A stretch of DNA of 64,000 nucleotides. Source: an uncultured Alphaproteobacteria bacterium (GTDB lineage Bacteria; Pseudomonadota; Alphaproteobacteria; HIMB59; GCA-002718135). Positions within the stretch are counted from its first letter, which is position 1, and each line of letters begins with the position of its first letter. The stretch covers positions 1-64,000 of the forward strand of contig CACGGX010000009.1 in the NCBI GenBank assembly GCA_902572735.1, read 5' to 3'. Both the position numbers and the translations under genes were made by a program. The notes beneath the pieces were generated by a model that was not told the origin of the DNA, searched no databases, and was given only the letters and a program-made list of their open reading frames with translations. Shown one piece after another: positions 1 to 5,955 of the stretch.

Positions 1-5
1 AAAGC

Positions 6-40
6 GGTTCAAAGAGTGTCAAGAGAGTGCCAAAAATAAA
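6..40. repeat. Imperfect direct repeat, left copy
   Basis: This segment (GGTT, then CAAAGAGTG, CAAGAGAGTGCCAAAAATAAA-like text) matches 1448-1483 in the same orientation with only a few mismatches. It contains short sub-repeats of the form CAAGAGTG. It is followed at about 47-77 by a second degenerate stretch (ACTTCAAC...GTTGCC) that also has a counterpart beside the right copy, so a tandem decayed unit may continue beyond the window's left edge. The two copies bracket the sulfotransferase gene. They could be recombination or attachment remnants; no integrase is visible. Confidence 0.5.
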
Positions 41-233
41 CTCCCTACTTCAACCTTGGAAAAGTTGCCGAGTACGAACTTGATCACCACAATCATAAGT
101 AATCGATAACACATTATCCTATCAGTTTTATATTTTTTTCTGAGATGCCGATGTAGTGCTGATGAGAAAGCTTAAGAGAAATAGAATTTGACGTATTCGT
201 TAGTTCGAGCCTCCCTACCTCCTCTATTATTTC
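41..233. other. Intergenic stretch downstream of the sulfotransferase gene
   Basis: No ORF of convincing length is seen here. The left part carries the second degenerate repeat unit described with the repeat at 6-40. Positions 194-223 contain a CT-rich run with a TTCGAGC core that faintly resembles the 3' end of a tRNA, but it does not fold as one. I see no clear terminator for the gene that ends at 234. Confidence 0.4.
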
Positions 234-1061
234 TTAAATATAATTAAAATACTTCATTGAAGTCTGTAAATTATTTTCTATAAGCTGAACCTGTGTCTTC
301 GATAAAATATCTTTCCATTGATTTGACTTTCCTGATCTAAAAAATTTGGAATATTTTGTAGCCTCATCAAAACCATTTTGGTTTTCTAGTTTACTTAGAT
401 TATTAAAATTTGTATTTTCTATTATTTTATCAATATGCTGGTCACTTAAATCTATTTTTAATTTGTGTATTTTGTTTAAAAACTCCTTTATGTTTAATAC
501 AACTTCCTTTGGATTTAATTTCAAATCTTCATACTTTATAATCAATCTTGGTACAGTATTATAGTTTAGCCATGATTGAACATGAAGATCCCATGTTGAA
601 AGTAGTTCCTTAGCCCCATTAGTATTTATCATTAATTTTTTTTGAAAAATTAATTCATTAATTATTTCATCAAATTCTTTTCCAGAAAAATATTTAAAAG
701 AAACAACAATGTCTCTTGGATCTCTTACAATATATATAAAACCTGCGTTTACAGTTTCATTTGTAAATTTTTTATGTCTGACACTATGGGTTTTAAATAT
801 ATTTAAATGATTTGATTTGTTATTTAGTATTTTTTGGCACTCGATTATATTTTGTGATACCCAGTCAAAATGCAAAAAATTATTGTCAGAAAAAAATTTG
901 TTTTCAAATTCATTAAAGTTTTTTTTAATCGACAAAAATGGTATTGACTTCAAGGTTTTTAGACTAAAATCTTTATCAAAATTATAAAGGTTTCCAATTA
1001 TAGCTCTTATCCATGTATTGCCAGATTTAGGATAGGAGGCCAAAAAAATATTTTTTAACAT
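234..1061 (-). CDS. Sulfotransferase domain protein
   Basis: A 275-residue cytosolic-type sulfotransferase that would transfer a sulfuryl group from PAPS to a hydroxyl or amine acceptor. Both PAPS signatures are visible: the 5'-phosphosulfate loop SYPKSGNTW at residues 9-17 and the 3'-phosphate motif IVRDPRDIVVSF near residue 110. Near the C-terminus RSGKSNQWK corresponds to the conserved RxGxxGxWK segment. The length fits the Sulfotransfer_1 family. The gene stands alone, flanked by imperfect direct repeats and close to tRNA-Gln, which suggests it arrived on a small mobile islet; in marine bacteria such genes often decorate surface glycans or lipids. The acceptor cannot be read from sequence. 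Confidence 0.85.
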   Translation of the reverse strand: MLKNIFLASYPKSGNTWIRAIIGNLYNFDKDFSLKTLKSIPFLSIKKNFNEFENKFFSDNNFLHFDWVSQNIIECQKILNNKSNHLNIFKTHSVRHKKFTNETVNAGFIYIVRDPRDIVVSFKYFSGKEFDEIINELIFQKKLMINTNGAKELLSTWDLHVQSWLNYNTVPRLIIKYEDLKLNPKEVVLNIKEFLNKIHKLKIDLSDQHIDKIIENTNFNNLSKLENQNGFDEATKYSKFFRSGKSNQWKDILSKTQVQLIENNLQTSMKYFNYI

Positions 1062-1207
1062 TAAAAAATATTTATAAAAAAAATACTAAATAAATATTAC
1101 AAATTTAAATATTAATATTTTTAAATAATTATAATTAGTTTTTCTTAATAACTTATATTTACCATTAAAATTAGGTAGTATCATAATATTTTGATTGGGA
1201 GATAATA

Positions 1208-1306
1208 TTATTTTCTTTTAAAAATCTTGGCTTGATGCAACCATTCTTTTGTGATTGAATTTTTTTTAAATAATTCTTTTCTTCTCAAAGGTTCATTTAT
1301 ATTCAT
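1208..1306 (-). pseudogene. Possible gene remnant (32-residue tail)
   Basis: From an ATG at 1306 the reverse strand reads MNINEPLRRKELFKKN... to a TAA at 1208. The same frame stays open upstream for about 20 more codons, passing through a hydrophobic run (SYFFLIGGTIILM), so this looks like the tail of a membrane protein whose front has been lost near the GGGACATAA pair. I do not recognise the family. It could also be a genuine small protein or chance. Confidence 0.25.
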
Positions 1307-1447
1307 TAAAATAATTGTACCACCGATTAAGAAAAAATAACTTAATTGTAATTCCTTAGGGACATAAGTGGGACATAAATATTGGTGGGAGTAGATAAAT
1401 ATCAGGTTTATTTAGGCGGGTAATGCACTCAACTTCAACTTTAAAAA

Positions 1448-1483
1448 GGTTGCCAAGAGTGACAAGAGTGTGCCAAGAATAAA
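1448..1483. repeat. Imperfect direct repeat, right copy
   Basis: Counterpart of 6-40, same orientation. It reads GGTTGCC, then AAGAGTGACAAGAGTG and TGCCAAGAATAAA, i.e. two CAAGAGTG units and a CCAAGAA unit. It is preceded at 1431-1447 by ACTTCAAC-like sequence that also has a partner in the left region (47-70). Its position just beyond the tRNA-Gln 3' end makes an attachment-site origin plausible. Confidence 0.5.
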
Positions 1484-1509
1484 ATTAAAAAATATATTAT
1501 TAGAAAAAT

Positions 1510-1584
1510 TGGCTGGGGCGGTAGGATTCGAACCTACGAATGCCGACTCCAAAAACCGGTGCCTTACCGCTTGGCGACGCCCCA
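1510..1584 (-). tRNA. tRNA-Gln (anticodon UUG)
   Basis: Reads on the reverse strand TGGGGCG-TC-GCC-AAGCGGTAA-GGC-A-CCGGT-TTTTGGA-GTCGG and continues with a GTAGG/CCTAC T-arm around TTCGAAT, closing with CGCCCCA, discriminator G and an encoded CCA. All four stems pair, with two G-T pairs in the anticodon stem. The anticodon loop TTTTGGA places TTG at positions 34-36, decoding CAA as glutamine. It is 75 nt including CCA. Confidence 0.96.
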
Positions 1585-1595
1585 ATTATGATTAC

Positions 1596-1624
1596 TCTCT
1601 AGTATTTACCACAAAATAAGTCAA
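1596..1624 (-). promoter_or_regulatory. Candidate tRNA-Gln promoter
   Basis: On the reverse strand TTGACT (1624-1619) is followed after 17 bases by the poor -10 hexamer TAGAGA (1601-1596), or after 14 bases by TACTAG. This puts the start site a few bases before the mature tRNA 5' end at 1584, as expected for a tRNA gene. The -35 box matches 5 of 6 consensus bases; the -10 is weak. Confidence 0.35.
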
Positions 1625-1678
1625 ATTCTTCGAGTGCGACATTACCATAAAAAAGAATAAAAAGCAGAAAAAGTAATC

Positions 1679-1706
1679 TGTATTGATTTAAGATTGATTC
1701 AATACA
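1679..1706. promoter_or_regulatory. 8-bp inverted repeat upstream of exported-protein operon
   Basis: TGTATTGA and TCAATACA are perfect reverse complements separated by 12 bases, 39 bases before the ATG at 1746. A GATTC (GANTC) site at 1696-1700 lies within the structure. It could be an operator for a dimeric regulator or a leader hairpin; nothing identifies the regulator. Confidence 0.35.
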
Positions 1707-1745
1707 AGGGATTTACATTTTTAAAGCTAAACCTATTTAGTTTTT

Positions 1746-2435
1746 ATGCGAAAATTACTTGCAATAAGTTTATTCTTATTAACTTTATTACCAATTTCTC
1801 ATGTTAATGCGAATACAGAAAAATTATATGAGAGACTTGTTAATGATTGGTCTATTATTTTTCCTGATGGGAATAGAAATGCAGCAGGACCAAGATTTTT
1901 TAAATATATTTTAGATCAAAACTTAGAATATGAAGAGTTTATGCAATTTAACAAGTTATACTGTGCTGTTTCAGGTTCACTAATTCCTCCAGATGCTCAA
2001 CCAGATGAAATTTTTCTTACTAATTTAGAAAATGATGAAAGAATTTGTGGTCAATATTATAAGTGTTGTTGGCCTTGCTTATGTGATGTAATGAAATATT
2101 CAGAAACAAAAAAAATCAATATTGATTTTAAAGATCAATCAAAAGATATTTATACAATTGTTATTGATAATCCATGTAACAAAAATGATTTTCCTGAACT
2201 TGTTAATAGAGATTATTTTTGTGAAGGTAATGAATTAAATAAAGAATATACATACTCAGTAGATAATAAACTTGTTATTGGGGTATTGCATAATGCAAAA
2301 ATATGTGATGCTTACGATATTGATTACATAAAAAATGACCAGATAACTGGACCCATGTGTGAAGCTAGAAATAGTATGCCTCTTGAAGAACTAAATTTTG
2401 GAATGGGCGATATTTTTATTAGATTGGCAAATTGA
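1746..2435 (+). CDS. Cysteine-rich exported protein of unknown function
   Basis: A 229-residue protein with a clear N-terminal signal peptide (MRKLLAISLFLLTLLPISHVNA, probable cleavage after residue 22). The mature part holds an unusual cysteine cluster, ICGQYYKCCWPCLCD, plus scattered single cysteines (LYCAVSG, NPCN, YFCEG, ICDAY, MCEAR), suggesting disulfides or a metal site in the periplasm. I do not recognise the family. It is first in a co-directional run with a VCBS/UnbV protein, which it overlaps or nearly touches, and a DUF4396 membrane protein, so the three may act together at the cell envelope. Confidence 0.65.
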   Translation: MRKLLAISLFLLTLLPISHVNANTEKLYERLVNDWSIIFPDGNRNAAGPRFFKYILDQNLEYEEFMQFNKLYCAVSGSLIPPDAQPDEIFLTNLENDERICGQYYKCCWPCLCDVMKYSETKKINIDFKDQSKDIYTIVIDNPCNKNDFPELVNRDYFCEGNELNKEYTYSVDNKLVIGVLHNAKICDAYDIDYIKNDQITGPMCEARNSMPLEELNFGMGDIFIRLAN

Positions 2436-2446
2436 AAATACTTGAA

Positions 2447-3862
2447 ATGCATAAGTTAATTTTTATTTTTATTATATTGATATCTAATATGGCTAAGGCA
2501 GAATTTTTTACAAATATTTCAAATTTAATTGAAAATAATAATGATCGTTTAAGCTATGGAGTTTCAGTAACTGACTTTAATAAAGATGGAAATTTTGAAT
2601 TTATTGTTGCTGGTTTTGGTTACTCTAATTTAGCTCTTAGCTATAAAAATGGAAAACTAATTAACATAATTCAGGATCCTTTATTCGTTGATGAAGATAG
2701 GAATACTATTGGTGTATCTGCTTGTGATATTGATCAGGATGGTTTTGAAGAAATTTATTTCTTAAATACTGATACGTATAGTGGCGAAAAAAAATACTCT
2801 GATAGATTACTAGATAACAATAACAAAATATTCGATTATTTTGAGTTAGAAAAAAATTTAGAAAATTTAAATTTAACCGCAGGTAGATCAGTTGTTTGTG
2901 TAGATAGAAATGGATTAGGAAAGTACGGCATATATGTTGCCAATTATGGAGGCCCTACTAGATTTTATGAAATTGAAGAAAATGAAGTTGAAGATTTAGC
3001 TCAAATGCTTGGAATAGATCAAATAACTGGAGGTAGAGCGGTAATATCAGGGCATATAGTTTCTGATAATATGGATATATTTGCAGCTAATGAAAGGGGT
3101 CCAAATTTTTTATATAAAAATATTAATGGTAATTTTAATGATATTGCGATTGAAAAAAATGTGCAAGATACTTTTCAAAATGGTCGCGGAACTGCTTTAA
3201 CTGATTTTTTGTATAGAGGTGAACTTGATATTATAACAAGTAACTGGGAAGGTTATCATCGTATTTTTGTAAAACAAAAAGAATCATTTCTCGATATGTC
3301 CTCATTAGATTTTAGATCACCAAGTAGAATACGAACAGTTATATCGGCTGATTTTGATAATGATGGTTATGATGAAATTTTTTTAAATAATATCGGTCAA
3401 CCAAATAAACTCTTTCGTATTCTTGGTGAAGGAAACTTAGAAGAAATCAAATTAGATGCAGCACTTGAAGCAGATGGTCTAGGAACTGGTGCTGCTGTTG
3501 CCGATATTGATGGAGATGGAATTTTAGAATTACTTATTTCTCATGGTGAATCTGGAGCTCAGCCGCTAAGTTTGTTTAAAGCAAATGTGTTAAATACTAA
3601 TTATATTAGAATTAAACCTCTCAACACTTTTGGTGCTCCAGCTAGAGGTGCCACTGTTACCTTACATACGAATTTAAGAAATCATGCCAAAACTATTGAT
3701 GCAGGTTCAGGATATTTATGTCAAATGGAACCTGTAGCACATTACGGTTTACGTGAAGGTGAAATCATTAAAAATATAACAATCAAATGGACCAATGGTA
3801 CAATTGATAAATATGAAATCAATGATATAAATAATACATTCGAATTTAAACAAGGAATATAA
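2447..3862 (+). CDS. FG-GAP/VCBS repeat protein with UnbV/ASPIC C-terminal domain
   Basis: An exported CRTAC1-like protein. After the signal peptide (MHKLIFIFIILISNMAKA) come calcium-binding FG-GAP/VCBS-type repeats, seen as DFNKDGNFE, DIDQDGFEE, DFDNDGYDE and DIDGDGILE, which should form a beta-propeller. The last ~75 residues (RIKPLNTFGAPARGATVTL... to IKWTNG) match the ASPIC/UnbV domain. The ORF track begins at a TTG at 2432 that overlaps the previous stop; I prefer the in-frame ATG at 2447 because it starts a standard signal peptide. The binding partner is unknown; a surface or adhesion role is inferred from the family. Confidence 0.8.
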   Translation: MHKLIFIFIILISNMAKAEFFTNISNLIENNNDRLSYGVSVTDFNKDGNFEFIVAGFGYSNLALSYKNGKLINIIQDPLFVDEDRNTIGVSACDIDQDGFEEIYFLNTDTYSGEKKYSDRLLDNNNKIFDYFELEKNLENLNLTAGRSVVCVDRNGLGKYGIYVANYGGPTRFYEIEENEVEDLAQMLGIDQITGGRAVISGHIVSDNMDIFAANERGPNFLYKNINGNFNDIAIEKNVQDTFQNGRGTALTDFLYRGELDIITSNWEGYHRIFVKQKESFLDMSSLDFRSPSRIRTVISADFDNDGYDEIFLNNIGQPNKLFRILGEGNLEEIKLDAALEADGLGTGAAVADIDGDGILELLISHGESGAQPLSLFKANVLNTNYIRIKPLNTFGAPARGATVTLHTNLRNHAKTIDAGSGYLCQMEPVAHYGLREGEIIKNITIKWTNGTIDKYEINDINNTFEFKQGI

Positions 3863-3867
3863 ATTAA

Positions 3868-4326
3868 ATGTCTGTTGCTGAAACACTAAAAAAACCAGCT
3901 CCACGTTTTCATTGGAAATGTAAACATACATGGCGAAGAAGTGCTAAAAATACTGCTTGGTGTTTGCTAGGATGTAGTATTGGCGATTTTGGAACCATAC
4001 TCTATTTTCAATTAACTGGCATTCCTTGGCCTACTCTTTATATTATGATTCTAGCAATCATTAATGGTATTATTACTAGCATCATTTTAGAGACTGTCGT
4101 TTTATCAAGACAAATGATTATCAGCAAAGCTTTTAAAACAGCCATAGGAATGAGTTTAATCTCAATGGTGTCTATGGAAATAGCCATGAATGCAGTTGAC
4201 TGGATCATTATGGGTGGCGCTAAACTTGTATGGTGGGTAATACCTATAATGCTTCTTGCAGGCTTTCTAACGCCGTGGCCATATAATTATTACAGATTAA
4301 AAAAATATAATATTGCCTGCCATTAA
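3868..4326 (+). CDS. DUF4396-type membrane protein
   Basis: A 152-residue protein with four predicted hydrophobic segments. A cytosolic-looking N-terminus (HWKCKHTW) leads into NTAWCLLGCSIGDFGTI, followed by INGIITSIILETVVLSRQM and GMSLISMVSMEIAMN, and it ends in PYNYYRLKKYNIACH. This conserved pattern of paired cysteines, Met/His-rich helices and the terminal Cys-His recalls the DUF4396 family, suspected from its residues of metal handling but without proven function. It starts five bases after the VCBS/UnbV gene, so co-transcription is likely. Confidence 0.65.
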   Translation: MSVAETLKKPAPRFHWKCKHTWRRSAKNTAWCLLGCSIGDFGTILYFQLTGIPWPTLYIMILAIINGIITSIILETVVLSRQMIISKAFKTAIGMSLISMVSMEIAMNAVDWIIMGGAKLVWWVIPIMLLAGFLTPWPYNYYRLKKYNIACH

Positions 4327-4383
4327 TTTAATTAATTCACAAATGAATATTGAAATTAGTTTAAACAAACATATCTGATTTTG

Positions 4384-4848
4384 ATGATTAGAATATTACT
4401 TACATTATTATTTATTAGCTCTGGTGTATTTGCTGCTGCAAGTTCAGACGACAGTAGCTCAAGTATTTCTGCAGGTGAACAAGTTAATAAACTTTACGAT
4501 AAAGCGTATGAATTAGTTTATTACAAGAAATTTGATAAATCGATCAAATTGCTTGAAAAAATGGCTAAGCGTAAAGATCTTGGTGATAAAAAAGCTGATG
4601 TGTATAATTTACTTGGATTTAGTTACAGAAAACATAGTGAGCCAAATTTAGACAAAGCTTTCGATGCATATCAAATTGCATTAGAGGCAAACCCTGAACA
4701 TTTAGGGGCACACGAATATCTAGGTGAGCTTTACATCACCCTTGGAAAGATGAATAAAGCAAATGAAATGTTGTTAAAATTAGAAACTTTAGCTGGAACT
4801 AATTCTATGGAATATAGAAAATTAAAATCAGCAATTGATAATTCTTAA
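4384..4848 (+). CDS. Exported tetratricopeptide-repeat protein
   Basis: A 154-residue periplasmic protein: signal peptide MIRILLTLLFISSGVFA, a serine-rich linker (SSDDSSSSIS), then three TPR-like helical hairpins (YELVYYKKFDKSIKLLEK, VYNLLGFSYRKHSEPNLDKA, LGAHEYLGELYITLGKM). TPRs normally hold protein partners, so a scaffold role is likely. The ORF track starts at a TTG at 4381; the adjoining ATG at 4384 is preferred. Its partner is not evident. It is the last gene of the 1.7-4.8 kb run. Confidence 0.7.
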   Translation: MIRILLTLLFISSGVFAAASSDDSSSSISAGEQVNKLYDKAYELVYYKKFDKSIKLLEKMAKRKDLGDKKADVYNLLGFSYRKHSEPNLDKAFDAYQIALEANPEHLGAHEYLGELYITLGKMNKANEMLLKLETLAGTNSMEYRKLKSAIDNS

Positions 4849-4855
4849 CTATTAC

Positions 4856-4879
4856 AATTGCTCTTTATGAAGAGCAATT
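4856..4879 (+). terminator. 10-bp hairpin, terminator or leader structure
   Basis: AATTGCTCTT and AAGAGCAATT pair perfectly around a TATG loop. The hairpin begins 8 bases after the TPR stop codon and ends 6 bases before the next ATG. It lacks a real T-tract (TAACC follows), so it may be an mRNA end or a structure covering the ribosome-binding region of the DUF4149 gene. Confidence 0.45.
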
Positions 4880-4885
4880 TAACCT

Positions 4886-5314
4886 ATGATAATTTATACT
4901 CTTAATTTTTTATTAGCAGTCTTAATAGGATCTATGACTTTCTTTATGGCTGTTGTATCACCCTCAGTCTTTGCCACTTTAAGTACAAATGCTAGTAGTA
5001 AATTGTTAAGAACAATTTTTCCTCGAATGTTTTTATTTGGATTTATAATAACCATTTTATCTTTAGTCCTTTGTTATATTTCAGGTAATATTTTAAATTC
5101 TATTTTATTAATAATAGTGGCTATGAGTTTTATTATTAATCGAAATTATTTAACACCTAAAATTAATGATTTTAGAGATAAAGAATTAGAAGGTGATAAA
5201 AAAGCATCTTCAAGTTTTAAATATATGCATTTGCTTTCAGTTTTATTATTTGTATTGAATTTTGTTATTTTAATTGGGATCGTGATTAATAATTACTTTA
5301 ATTATAATTTATAA
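4886..5314 (+). CDS. DUF4149/TMEM205-like membrane protein
   Basis: A 142-residue inner-membrane protein with four hydrophobic helices. The loop NYLTPKINDFRDKE and the following SFKYMHLLSVLLFVLNFV match the DUF4149 pattern (NPxINxxRD ... LHxLSVxLN). Function is unknown for the family. Its last 13 bases overlap the end of the convergent pdeM gene, and no SD is obvious, so the upstream hairpin may affect its translation. Confidence 0.65.
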   Translation: MIIYTLNFLLAVLIGSMTFFMAVVSPSVFATLSTNASSKLLRTIFPRMFLFGFIITILSLVLCYISGNILNSILLIIVAMSFIINRNYLTPKINDFRDKELEGDKKASSSFKYMHLLSVLLFVLNFVILIGIVINNYFNYNL

Positions 5315-5955
5315 ACTTTATCCTGTCCCACAGGATAAATATTCAAATTTTTCTTACCCAATACATCGCTTATTTCCTTAGAATTGATATCCAACCCACC
5401 TGTTAAAATTCCAAAACTTGGTAAAATGAATATTTTTTCATTATGCACAAAGGATGTTTTAAAAATAGTTTTCCCTCTGTGTACAATTTTTACTTTTGGA
5501 TGATAGTGACCACAAATTTGAAATAAAGGTGTTTCTATAGGTATGTGTGTAAACAAAAATTTATCTATTTCATAATTTGTAAAATTTTTAAAACCTTCAA
5601 TTTGTATATTTTTATCATGATTACCCTTGATCCATATGAAATCAGTATTTTCCATATATTGACTAATATTTTTATGATCTTGATCTTTTAAACTCAAAGT
5701 TGAAAAAATATCGTGTAATAAATCTCCAACTATAATTAAATTGCTTGGTTTAATCTCATCTAAACTAACAAAAAGTTCGTTTAATATTTCTTTGGTATCA
5801 TATGGAGGTAAGAATTGCTTATTCTTTGCATAACTAATAGATTTTCCAATATGTAAATCTGATACAATCAGGGTATTTAGTCTTTTCCAATAAAGAGATT
5901 TATTTGGGTAAGCATAAAATTCTTCATCACCAAAATTAATTAATTGATAGTACAT
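5302..5955 (-). CDS. pdeM: Ligase-associated metallophosphoesterase PdeM
   Basis: A 217-residue calcineurin-like phosphoesterase. The metal-binding blocks are all present: SDLHIGKS (near 33), VGDLLHD, KGNHDKN and CGHYHPKV. The family is found as a fixed partner of the Lhr-like helicase, the beta-CASP exonuclease and the ATP-dependent ligase, and is thought to act as a nuclease or phosphoesterase in a DNA damage response. It overlaps the helicase gene by 20 bases, so translation is probably coupled. Its role here is inferred from family and neighbourhood. Confidence 0.85.
   Translation of the reverse strand: MYYQLINFGDEEFYAYPNKSLYWKRLNTLIVSDLHIGKSISYAKNKQFLPPYDTKEILNELFVSLDEIKPSNLIIVGDLLHDIFSTLSLKDQDHKNISQYMENTDFIWIKGNHDKNIQIEGFKNFTNYEIDKFLFTHIPIETPLFQICGHYHPKVKIVHRGKTIFKTSFVHNEKIFILPSFGILTGGLDINSKEISDVLGKKNLNIYPVGQDKVYKL

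Larger units (their letters stand above)
1062..1509. other. 450-base region between sulfotransferase gene and tRNA-Gln
   Basis: A very AT-rich stretch with no full gene. It holds a short reverse-strand coding-like fragment (1208-1306), a tandem pair of GGGACATAA (1359-1367 and 1370-1378) and the right copy of the direct repeat (1448-1483), which lies 27 bases from the 3' end of tRNA-Gln. The mix of fragment, tandem repeats and a tRNA 3' end is typical of a scarred integration site. Confidence 0.4.

Noticed and set aside
194-223. TTCGAGC-containing CT-rich run resembling a tRNA 3' end
   Set aside because: The T-arm does not pair and no acceptor or anticodon arm exists; orientation is opposite to tRNA-Gln, so it is not a simple att copy.
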